A DNA stretch of 64,000 nt from Chryseosolibacter indicum (GCF_018598585.1 NZ_JAHESD010000012.1:1-64000), one strand, 5' to 3'; numbered from the stretch's first letter, positions 18,646 through 27,888 are shown. Made by a program: numbers and translations. The notes: generated by a model from the sequence alone, not told the origin.

Positions 18646-19272
18646 CTAAGGGATATTCATATACTTATGAATTTGCAGGGAGAGCTTCCATTTAGGATTA
18701 GCTTTAATGTAATCGATAATCAGCGGAAGCATTTCCTTTTCTTTCGACCATTCGGGCTGTAAGAAGAGAATACAGTCGGTAGAAGTTTTTGAAGCATGCT
18801 CTTCGGCCCAGGCGAAATCGCTCTTATTATAGATGATTACCTTCAACTCATTGGCCTGTTTGTAAACAGAAGCATGGGGTTGTTTGAATTTCTTTGGTGA
18901 GAAACAAATCCAATCCCACGTGCCACTAAGTTCATATACTCCTGATGTTTCTATGTGCGTTCTTGATCCCAGTGCTTTCAGCGACTCCGTTAGTCGACTA
19001 AGATTATGCATAGCAGGCTCGCCTCCTGTAATTACTGCTATTTCTGTGTTGCTTGCTAATACATTACTGGTTATCTCATCAACAGACAACTGTGGATGTA
19101 GTGATGCATCCCATGATTCTTTTACATCACACCATACGCAACCTACATCACAACCTCCAAGTCGAATAAAGTAAGCCGCATACCCCTGATAATGTCCTTC
19201 ACCCTGAATGGTATAAAAATGTTCCATTACTGGAAGCATATCTACCTTTACGTCGATGGGCGTGTTTGACAT
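18646..19272 (-). CDS. queE: 7-carboxy-7-deazaguanine synthase (radical SAM)
   Basis: From the ATG at 19272 the protein has 208 residues. It starts with the QueE hallmark HFYTIQGEGHYQG, then GGCDVGCVWCD, whose Cys41, Cys45 and Cys48 form the CxxxCxxC cluster motif, and later AVITGGEPAMH. It converts 6-carboxytetrahydropterin to CDG for queuosine. The frame stays open to an ATG at 19314, but those extra codons run into a TTAGGCATT repeat, so the shorter start is preferred; an ATG at 19293 is also possible. It is followed after 4 bases by pabB. Confidence 0.9.
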   Translation of the reverse strand: MSNTPIDVKVDMLPVMEHFYTIQGEGHYQGYAAYFIRLGGCDVGCVWCDVKESWDASLHPQLSVDEITSNVLASNTEIAVITGGEPAMHNLSRLTESLKALGSRTHIETSGVYELSGTWDWICFSPKKFKQPHASVYKQANELKVIIYNKSDFAWAEEHASKTSTDCILFLQPEWSKEKEMLPLIIDYIKANPKWKLSLQIHKYMNIP

Positions 19273-19303
19273 TTGGAATTCGGAAATAGTCATTAATTGA
19301 TTG

Positions 19304-19339
19304 GCGTTAGGCATTGGGTATTAGGCATTAGGCAATAGT
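19304..19339. repeat. Short TTAGGCATT direct repeats
   Basis: Three imperfect copies of TTAGGCATT (the last as TTAGGCAAT) lie within 36 bases, in the gap before queE. They extend into the longest possible queE reading frame. This is low-complexity intergenic sequence with no known function. Confidence 0.6.
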
Positions 19340-19462
19340 TATAAGATTACTTCTAATACATAATCATAACCAAGTTTTTGTTAACTGCCAACTACTCAAA
19401 AGCTGCCATTGTTAAATAGTAATAACATCAAAATACCTCAACTGTCTAACACTACTGCATTC

Positions 19463-20350
19463 TCAAGGGTTCCGCGATTCGGTGGCTTTGAGGGTGTTCA
19501 GTAGCAAGGAAGCAATTGTCATAGGGCCTACACCGCCTGGCACCGGTGTTATATATGACACTTTCTTAGAAACGTTCTTAAAATCAACGTCGCCTTTGAT
19601 GGCCCAGCCTTTTGCATACTGTGGTCCTTCAACTCTTGTTGTTCCGATATCAATTACCACTGCTCCTTCTTTAACCATATCTTCAGTGATAAGCCCTGGC
19701 TTTCCTACAGCAACCAATAGGATATCTGCAAGGCGGGTGTAAGACGCGAGGTCATTGGTATACTTATGGCAGATAGTAACTGTAGCATGGCCTTGCTCTG
19801 CAAGCATCATACTAAGCGGTGCTCCAGTGATTCGGCTAGCACCTACTACTACTGCGTGTTTGCCTTCTGTTTCGATATTATATCTTCTCAGCAATTCCAA
19901 TACACCAAAAGGTGTTGCAGGCATAAGCAACGGATTTTTTGAGATTATGCTTCCAAAGTTATGATTGGTAAAGCCATCAACATCTTTATCGGACCGGATC
20001 TTTTCTGTTATTCTTTCAACAGAGATATGATCTGGCAGCGGAAGCTGAACAATGAAACCGTCAACATCGTCATCGTTATTAACATGATCGATGTGCTTCA
20101 TTAACTTTTCTTCACTGATGGTATCAGCGAAACGCATCATGGTATAATGAAAGCCAACGCTCTTACACGCTTTCACTTTATTATCGACGTAAGTCTGACT
20201 TGCACCATCATCACCTACGAGTATAATAGCGAGGTGAGGAATTTTCTTACCCTGCTGTTTTCGCAGTGCAACCTTCTGAGAGATTTCGTCTTTAATGTCT
20301 GATGATACTTTACGACCATCTATAAGCGTGTACGTTGTAGTTTCAACCAT
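19463..20350 (-). CDS. folD: Bifunctional methylenetetrahydrofolate dehydrogenase/cyclohydrolase
   Basis: From the ATG at 20350 the protein has 295 residues, the usual size for FolD. It contains SQTYVDNKVKACKSVGF with the catalytic lysine, GFIVQLPLPDH, the NADP-binding stretch VVGASRITGAPL and the ending motif PVPGGVGPMTIA. It interconverts methylene-, methenyl- and formyl-tetrahydrofolate. A TTG 24 bases upstream would overlap lepA but is less likely. It lies 16 bases after lepA on the same strand, so the two are probably co-transcribed. Confidence 0.96.
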   Translation of the reverse strand: MVETTTYTLIDGRKVSSDIKDEISQKVALRKQQGKKIPHLAIILVGDDGASQTYVDNKVKACKSVGFHYTMMRFADTISEEKLMKHIDHVNNDDDVDGFIVQLPLPDHISVERITEKIRSDKDVDGFTNHNFGSIISKNPLLMPATPFGVLELLRRYNIETEGKHAVVVGASRITGAPLSMMLAEQGHATVTICHKYTNDLASYTRLADILLVAVGKPGLITEDMVKEGAVVIDIGTTRVEGPQYAKGWAIKGDVDFKNVSKKVSYITPVPGGVGPMTIASLLLNTLKATESRNP

Positions 20351-20366
20351 GTTATATGGAACAGTA

Positions 20367-22151
20367 TTATTCAATTTTTAAAACTGCCATGAAGGCTTCC
20401 TGAGGAACTTCTACGGTTCCTATCTGGCGCATTCTTTTCTTACCCTTTTTCTGTTTCTCCAACAGTTTGCGCTTACGAGAGATATCACCACCATAACACT
20501 TTGCCAATACATTTTTACGGATGGCACTAATAGTTTCACGCGCCACAATCTTTTGCCCAATGGCAGCCTGGATAGCAACTTCGAACATGTGACGTGGTAT
20601 CAGCTCTTTTAATTTCTCACACAACTTTCTGCCCCACTCTTGTGCTTTACCTCTATGAACGATCGCGCTTAATGCATCAACTTTTTCACCATTAAGCATC
20701 ACATCAAGTTTCACCATATCAGACTCACGGAAACCAATAAGGTGATAATCAAGTGACGCATATCCACGGGAGATACTCTTCAGCTTATCAAAGAAGTCAA
20801 ACACGATCTCAGAAAGAGGCATTTCAAATGTCATCTCCACCCGATCCGTAGTAAGGTAATTTTGATTTTTTATCTGCCCGCGTTTCTCAATACAGAGATT
20901 AATAATAGGACCAATGTATTCTGTCTTGCTTATTATCTGCGCTTTGATATAAGGCTCTTCAATGCTATCCATTGTTGTTGGATCAGGCATCTCTGAAGGT
21001 GCATTAATCTCAATGGTAGACCCATCGGTTAAGTGCGCTTTGAACTGAACGGAAGGAACGGTTGTAATTACCGTCATGTTAAACTCCCGCTCTAATCGTT
21101 CCTGAATAATCTCCATATGGAGCATACCCAAGAAACCGCATCGAAAGCCAAAGCCCAATGCAGCGGAAGTTTCAAGTTCCCAGACAAGGGATGCATCATT
21201 AAGCTGAAGTTTCTCCATAGATGCACGAAGTTCTTCAAACTCAGTTGTATCTACAGGATAGATACCTGCAAATACCATTGGCTTAACTTCCTGGAATCCG
21301 CGTAACGATTCGCCAGGATTGAGTGCACTTGTAATGGTATCACCTACGTGAACTTCTTTCGCTACTTTAATGCCCGAAATAAGATACCCTACATTGCCGG
21401 CACTGATCTCATTTGTAGCTTGTTTATCAAGTCTCAGAATACCAATTTCATCCGCATTATATTCCTGACCTGTACTTACAAACTTAATCTTCTCACCTTT
21501 TTTTATAGTACCGTTAAATACGCGGAAGTATACTTCTATACCTCGAAAAGAATTAAATACAGAGTCAAAGATCATGGCCTGCAGCGGTGCTTTCGGATCT
21601 CCTTTTGGCGGCTTAACGCGATGGACTACTGCCTTTAAAATATCTTCTATACCGATGCCTTCTTTTGCGCTGGCACGGATTACATCTTCTGGTTTACATC
21701 CAATCAGATCAACGATCTCCTCTGTTACCTCTTCAGGCATAGCATGCGGAAGATCGATCTTGTTCATTACCGGGATGATCTCAAGATTATGCTCAAGAGC
21801 CAGGTAAAGGTTGGAGATTGTCTGTGCTTCAATGCCCTGGCTAGCATCAACAATCAATAAGGCACCTTCGCAGGCCGCTATTGAACGGGATACTTCGTAA
21901 GAGAAATCGACGTGGCCGGGAGTATCAATAAGATTTAAAACATATTCTTTTCCATCCAGCTTATAGTTCATCTGGATGGCATGGGCCTTGATCGTTATGC
22001 CCTTTTCACGCTCCAGGTCCATATTGTCGAGTACCTGTGCCTGCATCTGACGCTGTGAAAGCGTACCGGTAAATTCCAGTAAACGGTCAGCAAGCGTGCT
22101 TTTACCATGGTCAATATGAGCGATTATACAAAAATTACGGATGTTTTCCAT
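20367..22151 (-). CDS. lepA: Elongation factor 4 (ribosome back-translocase LepA)
   Basis: The 594-residue GTPase has the G1 motif AHIDHGKST (11-19), DTPGHVDF (G3) and NKID (G4), then EF-G-like domains and the LepA-specific C-terminal domain around [17 protein letters not shown] and [19 protein letters not shown]. Length and domain order are standard. It binds stalled or mistranslocated ribosomes. A TACTTTTG -7 element lies 31 bases upstream of its ATG. Confidence 0.98.
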   Translation of the reverse strand: MENIRNFCIIAHIDHGKSTLADRLLEFTGTLSQRQMQAQVLDNMDLEREKGITIKAHAIQMNYKLDGKEYVLNLIDTPGHVDFSYEVSRSIAACEGALLIVDASQGIEAQTISNLYLALEHNLEIIPVMNKIDLPHAMPEEVTEEIVDLIGCKPEDVIRASAKEGIGIEDILKAVVHRVKPPKGDPKAPLQAMIFDSVFNSFRGIEVYFRVFNGTIKKGEKIKFVSTGQEYNADEIGILRLDKQATNEISAGNVGYLISGIKVAKEVHVGDTITSALNPGESLRGFQEVKPMVFAGIYPVDTTEFEELRASMEKLQLNDASLVWELETSAALGFGFRCGFLGMLHMEIIQERLEREFNMTVITTVPSVQFKAHLTDGSTIEINAPSEMPDPTTMDSIEEPYIKAQIISKTEYIGPIINLCIEKRGQIKNQNYLTTDRVEMTFEMPLSEIVFDFFDKLKSISRGYASLDYHLIGFRESDMVKLDVMLNGEKVDALSAIVHRGKAQEWGRKLCEKLKELIPRHMFEVAIQAAIGQKIVARETISAIRKNVLAKCYGGDISRKRKLLEKQKKGKKRMRQIGTVEVPQEAFMAVLKIE

Positions 22152-22181
22152 ACCCGGCTGAATTCCTCAAAATGTGAACTA

Positions 22182-22189
22182 CAAAAGTA
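22182..22189 (-). promoter_or_regulatory. Putative -7 promoter element of lepA
   Basis: Minus-strand TACTTTTG matches TAnnTTTG and lies 31 bases before the lepA ATG. No TTG -33 box is found at 17-23 bases. The rest of the 178-base gap between lepA and the amidohydrolase shows nothing else. Confidence 0.4.
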
Positions 22190-22329
22190 GGAATTATTAG
22201 CGGATTATAGATTGATTAAGCAATGCGGTCTTAAAAAATTAGTCATAGAAAGTAGTATGACGCATTTGCAACCGCATTACTTACGTGACAGATGGATTTC
22301 CCTCCGGGAACGCTAACAATAGACTATGC

Positions 22330-23607
22330 CTAATTTTTATAAACTACGCCATCCTTCATAACAAAGCTTACCTTTTCGAGCGTTTTAATGTTAGTAAGCG
22401 GATTTTCATCTGAAGCTACTATATCAGCCAGCTTTCCGGCTGCAATCGTACCAATTCTGTCTGCCATTCCCAATATTCCGGCATTTGTAACGGTTGCCGC
22501 CTTTATTGCCTCAATGGGTGGAATACCCGCTTCTACCATATAGGCAAATTCCTTGGCGTTATCACCATGTGGGAATACCCCGGCATCGGTACCGAAGGCA
22601 ATCTTTACACCCCTTTTATATGCTTTTGCTACTGTCTGCTGAATCTGTGGGCCTATTTCAAGCGCTTTTGGAACTACCAATGGATGGTAGTATCCCGGTA
22701 CTTTGGCCTGTTCGGCTACGAACTTGCCTGCAGAAATGGTTGGTACATAAAAGGTGCCTTTTTGCTTCATCAGGTCCATAATCTCATCCGTCATCTTGGT
22801 ACCGTGTTCAATGGTTGTGATTCCCGCAAGCACAGCCCTTTTCATACCCTCCATACCATGGGCATGCGCGGCAGTGTGCATTCCATAATCTTTTGCAGTT
22901 TCAATTATGGCTTTTAGTTCTTCATCTGTAAACTGAGGGCCAGAGCCATCTTTAGCGATACTGAGTACGCCGCCGGTCGCGGTAATTTTGATCATATCAG
23001 AACCGTCTTTATAGCGCTGTCGTACAGCTTGTCTTGCCTCCTCGGGCGAGTTTATGACACCTTCTTTGGGACCGGGATCACCCATAAGATCTTTCCGATA
23101 GCCATTGGTAGGGTCCGCGTGCCCCCCCGTTGTTGCTATCGACTTCCCCGCGGTTATTATACGTGGACCGATCACTATCCCCTGGTTTACAGCATTACGC
23201 AATGAAATGTTAACACCAGAACCGCCAAGATCCCGCACTGTTGTAAAGCCTGCCATTAGTGTCTTTTTTGCATATAAGGTCGACCGGAATGCAATATCTG
23301 CATCATTGAAAGTGAAGCGTTGAATATTCTGATCTTTGTTTGTTTCTCCCTCCAAATGCACGTGCATATCAATGAAGCCGGGCATTACGGTTTTTGTTGA
23401 AAGATCAATGACTACATCATTACCTGATTGTTTTGTAAAGCCTCTTTCAACAGATATGATTTTGTTACCTTCTACCACAATGGTCATTTGAGGTTGTGTA
23501 TTATTTCCTTTGCCATCAAGGAGGTTGCCACAATGAATGAGTGTGCGCTGGGCATAGGTGTTCAAAATAGTCAAGCAACTAATCAAAAACAGTAGACTTC
23601 TTATCAT
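22330..23607 (-). CDS. Exported metal-dependent amidohydrolase family protein
   Basis: The 425-residue protein has a signal peptide (to about residue 19, TYAQ). The amidohydrolase fold is shown by HVH (His82, His84), the probable carboxylated lysine in DMIKITATGG, AAHAHG, IEHG and FGTDAG. This set is that of the imidazolonepropionase/Xaa-Pro dipeptidase-like subgroup that acts on cyclic amides or dipeptides. The exact substrate is unclear. It begins 1 base after the TerB-like gene stop, so they share a transcript. Confidence 0.88.
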   Translation of the reverse strand: MIRSLLFLISCLTILNTYAQRTLIHCGNLLDGKGNNTQPQMTIVVEGNKIISVERGFTKQSGNDVVIDLSTKTVMPGFIDMHVHLEGETNKDQNIQRFTFNDADIAFRSTLYAKKTLMAGFTTVRDLGGSGVNISLRNAVNQGIVIGPRIITAGKSIATTGGHADPTNGYRKDLMGDPGPKEGVINSPEEARQAVRQRYKDGSDMIKITATGGVLSIAKDGSGPQFTDEELKAIIETAKDYGMHTAAHAHGMEGMKRAVLAGITTIEHGTKMTDEIMDLMKQKGTFYVPTISAGKFVAEQAKVPGYYHPLVVPKALEIGPQIQQTVAKAYKRGVKIAFGTDAGVFPHGDNAKEFAYMVEAGIPPIEAIKAATVTNAGILGMADRIGTIAAGKLADIVASDENPLTNIKTLEKVSFVMKDGVVYKN

Positions 23608-23608
23608 A

Positions 23609-24004
23609 TTAATTCTTTAGAAAATTTTCGGTTATTCTTTTCAGATTGATGAGTTCACTTTCGCTCATAAAGGTTTTAACACGAAGAAGAAGATCGAACA
23701 TCACTTCTTTCTTATACCCGAGCCGGGTTGCAATATCTGCGCAGAAGCGAATTTCTTCCTGATACATGCGTTCATCAATCTTCATTAACTGCACCAGGTC
23801 GTAAAGGCATTGAAATTTAGCATTGGCATCAAGGTTAACCGGAATGGCAATTTCCTCTTCCTGTTCGAAAACAGGAATTATTTGATCTGGATAGATGCCA
23901 TTGGCACGACCAAGGTTAATGATAAAGTTTTTTTCTCGTTCAGCAACTTTACCATCAACTTTTGCTAGTTGAACGAGGAGTTTTAAATGTGCCAGTGGCT
24001 GCAT
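23609..24004 (-). CDS. TerB-like small helical protein
   Basis: From the ATG at 24004 the protein has 131 residues. Its start MQPLAHLKLLVQLAKVDGKV and the later run VQLMKIDERMYQEEIRFCADIA look like the two acidic-motif repeats of the TerB fold (AKxDGxVxxxE). The frame remains open 48 codons further upstream, but that would run into the divergent gene's leader and gives an odd sequence. TerB-like proteins are cytoplasmic or membrane-associated; function here is unknown. It is followed by the amidohydrolase gene. Confidence 0.72.
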   Translation of the reverse strand: MQPLAHLKLLVQLAKVDGKVAEREKNFIINLGRANGIYPDQIIPVFEQEEEIAIPVNLDANAKFQCLYDLVQLMKIDERMYQEEIRFCADIATRLGYKKEVMFDLLLRVKTFMSESELINLKRITENFLKN

Positions 24005-24083
24005 GAATTGAAAGTAATTAAAGTTGCTGAAATATGTACATAACCTAACAACTAAATGGCAAATAACCAATACATTTATCAAC

Positions 24084-24683
24084 ATGAATTTTCTGGCGCA
24101 TGCGTATTTGTCTGGGGGTAATAAAGAGATTCTGGTAGGAAACTTCATCGCTGACTTTGTAAAAGGGAAACAACAACTTGCTTTATTTGACGCGCCTATT
24201 GTTAAGGGTATAGAACTTCACCGAACAATTGATTCTTTTACTGATACCCATGCAATAGTGAGGGAAACGAAGGTAAAGCTACGCGAGAAGTACAATCATT
24301 ACAGCGGTGTAATCGTTGATGTTTTCTTTGATCACTTTCTAGCGAAGAACTGGCATCATTACCATTCTGCACCTTTAACTAATTTCGCTTCTGATGTTTA
24401 CAATACCATCCAAAGTTATAATGATGTACTACCTGTGGATGTCAAGTATATGCTGCCTTATATGATAAGAGGAAACTGGCTTTTGAATTATGCCAAGGTT
24501 GAAGGTGTTGCACGTACTTTATCCGGAATGGCCAATCGCACTAAATTCAGATCGAGAATGGATGAGGCCGTTGGTGAACTTGAGGAGCACTATGATTACT
24601 TTCATGCTCAGTTCGAAATGTTTTTTCCGCTTCTTGTTGCCCACGCAAAGGAATGGCTAAGGGAGAATTATAAAGCCAACTAG
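24084..24683 (+). CDS. ACP phosphodiesterase family protein (AcpH-like)
   Basis: From the ATG at 24084 the protein has 199 residues and begins MNFLAHAYLS, then ILVGNFIADFVKG and KGIELHRTIDSFTD, the conserved core of the AcpH/DUF479 family with its metal-binding His and Asp residues. AcpH removes the phosphopantetheine arm from acyl carrier protein. The frame also opens at 24024, but the family start is at 24084. It is divergent from the TerB-like gene, 79 bases away. Confidence 0.88.
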   Translation: MNFLAHAYLSGGNKEILVGNFIADFVKGKQQLALFDAPIVKGIELHRTIDSFTDTHAIVRETKVKLREKYNHYSGVIVDVFFDHFLAKNWHHYHSAPLTNFASDVYNTIQSYNDVLPVDVKYMLPYMIRGNWLLNYAKVEGVARTLSGMANRTKFRSRMDEAVGELEEHYDYFHAQFEMFFPLLVAHAKEWLRENYKAN

Positions 24684-25197
24684 TTTTCTTAAACATCTTC
24701 AGTAGCCGCCTTTAAAGGGAGTTGTTTCGTTTGCGGTGAATGCCTAAAGATTATTTCCACCTTTTTACTATCAATTAACGCGGTGAGATTGTCACTATTG
24801 GCATGCTGTAATGCTGAGGTATGGCTCGTCAATGAATCCTGCCAGCACCGTGCGTGCGGTATGCGTACAGGATGCGTGCGTAAAAGGAGCGAGTTTCTCG
24901 CAGACATCTCGCACACATGGTGCTGGCATAGCGCTGGCATCGTATATTTTGAAGCTTATTACCCTGATATGGGAGGCTAGATGGGCTGAATGGATCCTAA
25001 AAATATTAAAATTTGCCGCGTATCAACTGCGGAGTATTTGCCGACTTTTGTAAAAAAGGCATGCTGGATGACTACTACAGCTAGTTTTAAATAGAGCGAC
25101 TTCGGCAAGACGCATACAGTTGGGAATGATTCTATTAATAATGCTCTGACAAGCCTACTATTGGTATTGATTATTAATATTGCATTTTCGACTACTT
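24684..25197. other. 514-base region without a convincing gene
   Basis: The stretch holds an inverted-repeat element at 24840-24928 (listed separately). At 24990-25094 a 34-codon frame reads IKICRVSTAEYLPTFVKKA near its start, which loosely resembles the N-terminus of GNAT acetyltransferases before it stops; it may be a decayed gene. Longer frames on both strands overlap one another across the inverted repeat and have unlikely composition. No promoter or terminator could be assigned. Confidence 0.5.
24840..24928. repeat. 89-base inverted-repeat element with an internal hairpin
   Basis: The 19-base arms at 24840-24858 and 24910-24928 pair at 17 of 19 positions (TGCCAGCACC against GGTGCTGGCA at the tips). 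Between them lies a second hairpin, GCGAG-TTT-CTCGC at 24889-24901, and repeated GATGCGT/TATGCGT words. It may be a folded RNA, a small mobile repeat or a protein-binding site. It is richer in G and C than its surroundings. Confidence 0.7.
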
Positions 25198-25560
25198 ATG
25201 CATAACGACCCAGAATTAAACGGCAAATATCTTGGCACAATTTCACGTGATTTTGTTAAGGTATCTGACACCCTGAAAGAAGCGAGTTACCAGATCAGAA
25301 AACGTGGCTTTTCTGCGTATCCGATTTTTCCGGTATGTAAAGAAGAGCAGCCCATCGGGCAGTTGCTGCTTGATAGAAAAATATTGAATATGGAATGGAA
25401 CTACTATGCTTCTTATCTTGATGAATTTTCTCAAAGAGAGTTGATCAAAGAAGACGAGGAATTTAAGGCAGCCTATAAAGATCCGGACGAGTTCTGCTGT
25501 TTATTTGTAGTGGATAAGGAATTCACAAATTTTGTTTTCATTCCTTATCCTGAAGATTAA
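25198..25560 (+). CDS. Conserved hypothetical protein
   Basis: From the ATG at 25198 the protein has 120 residues; a TTG six codons earlier is less likely. It is soluble with no signal peptide or membrane segment. Residues about 10-50 alternate basic and hydrophobic (LKEASYQIRKRGFSAYPIFP) and the C-terminal part is acidic, ending in VFIPYPED. The base pattern is that of a real gene. I do not recognise a family. It converges with thiL with only 11 bases between stops. Confidence 0.75.
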   Translation: MHNDPELNGKYLGTISRDFVKVSDTLKEASYQIRKRGFSAYPIFPVCKEEQPIGQLLLDRKILNMEWNYYASYLDEFSQRELIKEDEEFKAAYKDPDEFCCLFVVDKEFTNFVFIPYPED

Positions 25561-25571
25561 TTCTATTTCAC

Positions 25572-26609
25572 TTAGTTCTCTTTAAAGTGGTTCCAGCCCT
25601 GCGCTTTTAACGGAACAAAATTATTTTGCTTGGTGATCATCACGTTCTCACTCTTACGGTCGTGCATATAGCCGATCATATGAATATCCGGATGTTTATT
25701 GATTTTCTCCTGATCTTCTTTACGTATTGTAAATAATAGCTCATAATCCTCCCCGCCATTGAGCGCACAGGTTACAGGATCGAGGTTAAATTCAATAGCA
25801 GTTTCATAAGCCTGGTGGTCTACAGGAACTTTGTCTTCATAAATTCTAACGCCCACCCCTGAATGATTTGAAAGGTGAAGAAGCTCGGATGCAAGACCAT
25901 CAGAAACATCAATCATAGATGTTGGAATAACTTTAGCATCTTCGAGATCAAAAACAATGTCTGTTCTTGCTTCTGGTTTTAACTGGCGCCCTACCAGATA
26001 ATTATATTTTTCGATGTTTGGCTGCATGTTAGGATCTGCAAGAAATACCTGCTTTTCACGTTCCAGCACCTGTAAGCCAAGAAATGCTGCCCCCAAATCG
26101 CCGGTAACGCATATAATATCGTTTGCCTTTGCCCCAGAACGATAAGCGATTTTTTCAGCGGGAGCGCGACCAATAACCGTAACAGAAATTACGAGACCTG
26201 ATACAGAAGAAGTAGTATCACCTCCGATTAAATCCACTTTATAGTTTTCGCAAGCTGCTTTAATGCCGTTGTATAGCGTTTCTACTGCTTCCAATGAAAA
26301 TCTGTTGCTTAAGGCTAGACTTACAGTGACCTGTTCAGCCTTTCCATTCATAGCAGCTATGTCCGACACATTTACCGCAATGGCTTTGTAACCAAGATGT
26401 TGTAAGGGAACGTAGGAAAGATCAAAATGAATTCCTTCAATCAACATATCCGTTGAAACTAATAAATTATCGTTACCTGCTGCTATTACCGCAGCATCAT
26501 CACCGATACCTGTAAGAGAGGTTGAATTAGTTAAGGTAAAATTTTTGGTTATTCTGTTTATCAGGCCAAACTCGCCCAATTCGTCTATCTCGTGTCGTTT
26601 TTCGCTCAT
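25572..26609 (-). CDS. thiL: Thiamine-monophosphate kinase
   Basis: The 345-residue protein has the ThiL/PurM-like fold: TGIGDDAAVI near 33, TDMLIEGIHFDL near 54-65 with the metal-binding acidic residues, NVSDIAAMNGKA near 80, DLIGGDTTSS near 125, MIDVSDGLASELLHL and NGGEDYELLFTI. It phosphorylates thiamine monophosphate to the active diphosphate. No other thiamine gene is adjacent. A -7 element is seen 51 bases upstream. Confidence 0.95.
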   Translation of the reverse strand: MSEKRHEIDELGEFGLINRITKNFTLTNSTSLTGIGDDAAVIAAGNDNLLVSTDMLIEGIHFDLSYVPLQHLGYKAIAVNVSDIAAMNGKAEQVTVSLALSNRFSLEAVETLYNGIKAACENYKVDLIGGDTTSSVSGLVISVTVIGRAPAEKIAYRSGAKANDIICVTGDLGAAFLGLQVLEREKQVFLADPNMQPNIEKYNYLVGRQLKPEARTDIVFDLEDAKVIPTSMIDVSDGLASELLHLSNHSGVGVRIYEDKVPVDHQAYETAIEFNLDPVTCALNGGEDYELLFTIRKEDQEKINKHPDIHMIGYMHDRKSENVMITKQNNFVPLKAQGWNHFKEN

Positions 26610-26659
26610 AATGGTTTATTAATAATCAGCACTTAGCGGCTTTAAATACCACTCATCCG

Positions 26660-26667
26660 CAAAAGTA
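26660..26667 (-). promoter_or_regulatory. Putative -7 promoter element of thiL
   Basis: Minus-strand TACTTTTG fits TAnnTTTG and lies about 51 bases before the thiL ATG. No good -33 box was found. No THI-box-like riboswitch sequence is apparent in the short leader. Confidence 0.35.
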
Positions 26668-26737
26668 AGATTAACACATATAAAGATTATAATTATTCAA
26701 TAAGCAGCTGTATATATGCATAAACAAACAGCTGGTT

Positions 26738-26902
26738 ATGAAAAAGGTAGTGGGAATTTTAGTTATAACATCAATAGTTTTTGGTGCCTGTAGTGGCTCA
26801 AAGCCCTACTACAAAACTGCAGAAGGCAAACGTAAACAAAAATATTACAACGATATTCAGTTTGGCGGAAAAAGCGCCAGCACAATGAAAAAATCTTTCT
26901 GA
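26738..26902 (+). CDS. 54-residue lipoprotein
   Basis: This short gene encodes MKKVVGILVITSIVFGAC followed by a basic, tyrosine-containing tail (KPYYKTAEGKRKQKYYNDI). The N-terminus is a full lipoprotein signal with a lipobox FGAC (Cys18). The stop at 26900-26902 is followed by a good terminator at 26943-26977. Inverted copies of CAGCTGT lie at 26706-26712 and 26729-26735, just before the start. Function unknown; possibly a cell-envelope anchor peptide. Confidence 0.65.
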   Translation: MKKVVGILVITSIVFGACSGSKPYYKTAEGKRKQKYYNDIQFGGKSASTMKKSF

Positions 26903-26942
26903 TTTAGTCATTGTTTAGATTTTTGCTAGTGGGGTTTAAAAC

Positions 26943-26977
26943 AAAGGACTGTGTATAGTTATACCAGTCCTTTTTTC
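26943..26977 (+). terminator. Terminator after the small lipoprotein gene
   Basis: The 9-bp stem AAAGGACTG / CAGTCCTTT encloses a second short stem (GTATA/TATAC) and is followed by a run of T from 26971. It lies between convergent genes and may also stop the epimerase transcript. Confidence 0.85.
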
Positions 26978-26994
26978 TTTGCAAAATGGCTTTG

Positions 26995-27405
26995 CTAGCT
27001 TTCTCTTTTAATCTCTTCGCACAGCTCTATAAGCACACCGTTTGTTGATTTTGGATGCAGAAAACAGATCATTTTGTTATCAGCTCCTTTTTTTGGCTCT
27101 TTATTAATGAGCTCGAAGCCCTTGTTCTGGTAATCGGACATGCATTTTTTGATATCAGTTACCTCAAAAGCAAGGTGGTGAATGCCTTCACCCTTTTTTT
27201 CTATGAATTTAGCTATTGGAGAATCGGGCCTGGTGGCCTCAAGAAGCTCTATTTTTACTCCTGAAATATTGAAAAAAGCTGTACGAACCCCTTCTGATTC
27301 AACTTCTTCAACTTTGTAATGATCAGTTCCTAACAGTCCGGCAAATAACTTGTTTGCCTGGTCCATATTTTTAACAGCAATACCTATATGCTCGAGTTTG
27401 TCCAT
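26995..27405 (-). CDS. mce: Methylmalonyl-CoA epimerase
   Basis: The 136-residue glyoxalase-fold protein starts MDKLEHIGIAVKNM (metal-binding His), has VKIELLEATRPDSPIAKFIEKKGEG with the metal Glu near 53, then IHHLAFEV and LIELCEE near the end. These match methylmalonyl-CoA epimerase, which interconverts the (R) and (S) forms of methylmalonyl-CoA for propionate metabolism. Length is normal. No mutase gene is in the window. Confidence 0.93.
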   Translation of the reverse strand: MDKLEHIGIAVKNMDQANKLFAGLLGTDHYKVEEVESEGVRTAFFNISGVKIELLEATRPDSPIAKFIEKKGEGIHHLAFEVTDIKKCMSDYQNKGFELINKEPKKGADNKMICFLHPKSTNGVLIELCEEIKRES

Positions 27406-27477
27406 AATTGGTTAACTTTGAAGATCAAAAAAGAAACTTTTTAAGATAATCAAAAGTTTTATTGGAACTTTCATACC

Positions 27478-27888
27478 ATGATTGAAACAATTAGCGAAAT
27501 GCACGTAGAGGCTGCGCGGATCCAGCAAGAAATCAAAGATCACTTAGGTTTACGTACTTCTGACCTTGTTTTTGAGTATTCAAACGTAGACGGGAAGGTG
27601 AAGCTGGATTTGATTACCATTAATCCGCGGCATAACCAGGCATTTTTATTTCACACGGTAACTGCTACTGATAAGGTAGATGCGTTGAAGAAAATGCTGG
27701 AGTACGTTCAGAATTATAAGGAAAAAGAGAATTCTTATACTATTCAGTGGGTTGCAAAAAACGAAACGGAGCTTCACACTTCGTATTTTAAAGCCGGCAA
27801 CATTATGGATGCCCTGCAGAAATTATATTACGGCAGGGATATGAATACCATCACAGTTTTTAGCGTAGTATTGAATCCAATTTCATAA
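27478..27888 (+). CDS. Conserved hypothetical protein
   Basis: The 136-residue soluble protein begins MIETISEMHVEAARIQQEI, has no signal peptide or membrane segment, and ends in a beta-rich part (NTITVFSVVLNPIS). It is 18 bases upstream of the IscA-type gene on the same strand, so the two probably form an operon. I do not recognise a domain. It is probably a cytoplasmic protein found in related Bacteroidota. Confidence 0.75.
   Translation: MIETISEMHVEAARIQQEIKDHLGLRTSDLVFEYSNVDGKVKLDLITINPRHNQAFLFHTVTATDKVDALKKMLEYVQNYKEKENSYTIQWVAKNETELHTSYFKAGNIMDALQKLYYGRDMNTITVFSVVLNPIS

Noticed and set aside
24689-24940. 83-codon minus-strand frame rich in His and Cys
   Set aside because: It crosses the inverted-repeat element and competes with plus-strand frames in the same place. 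Composition looks like translated repeat, and there is no start signal.
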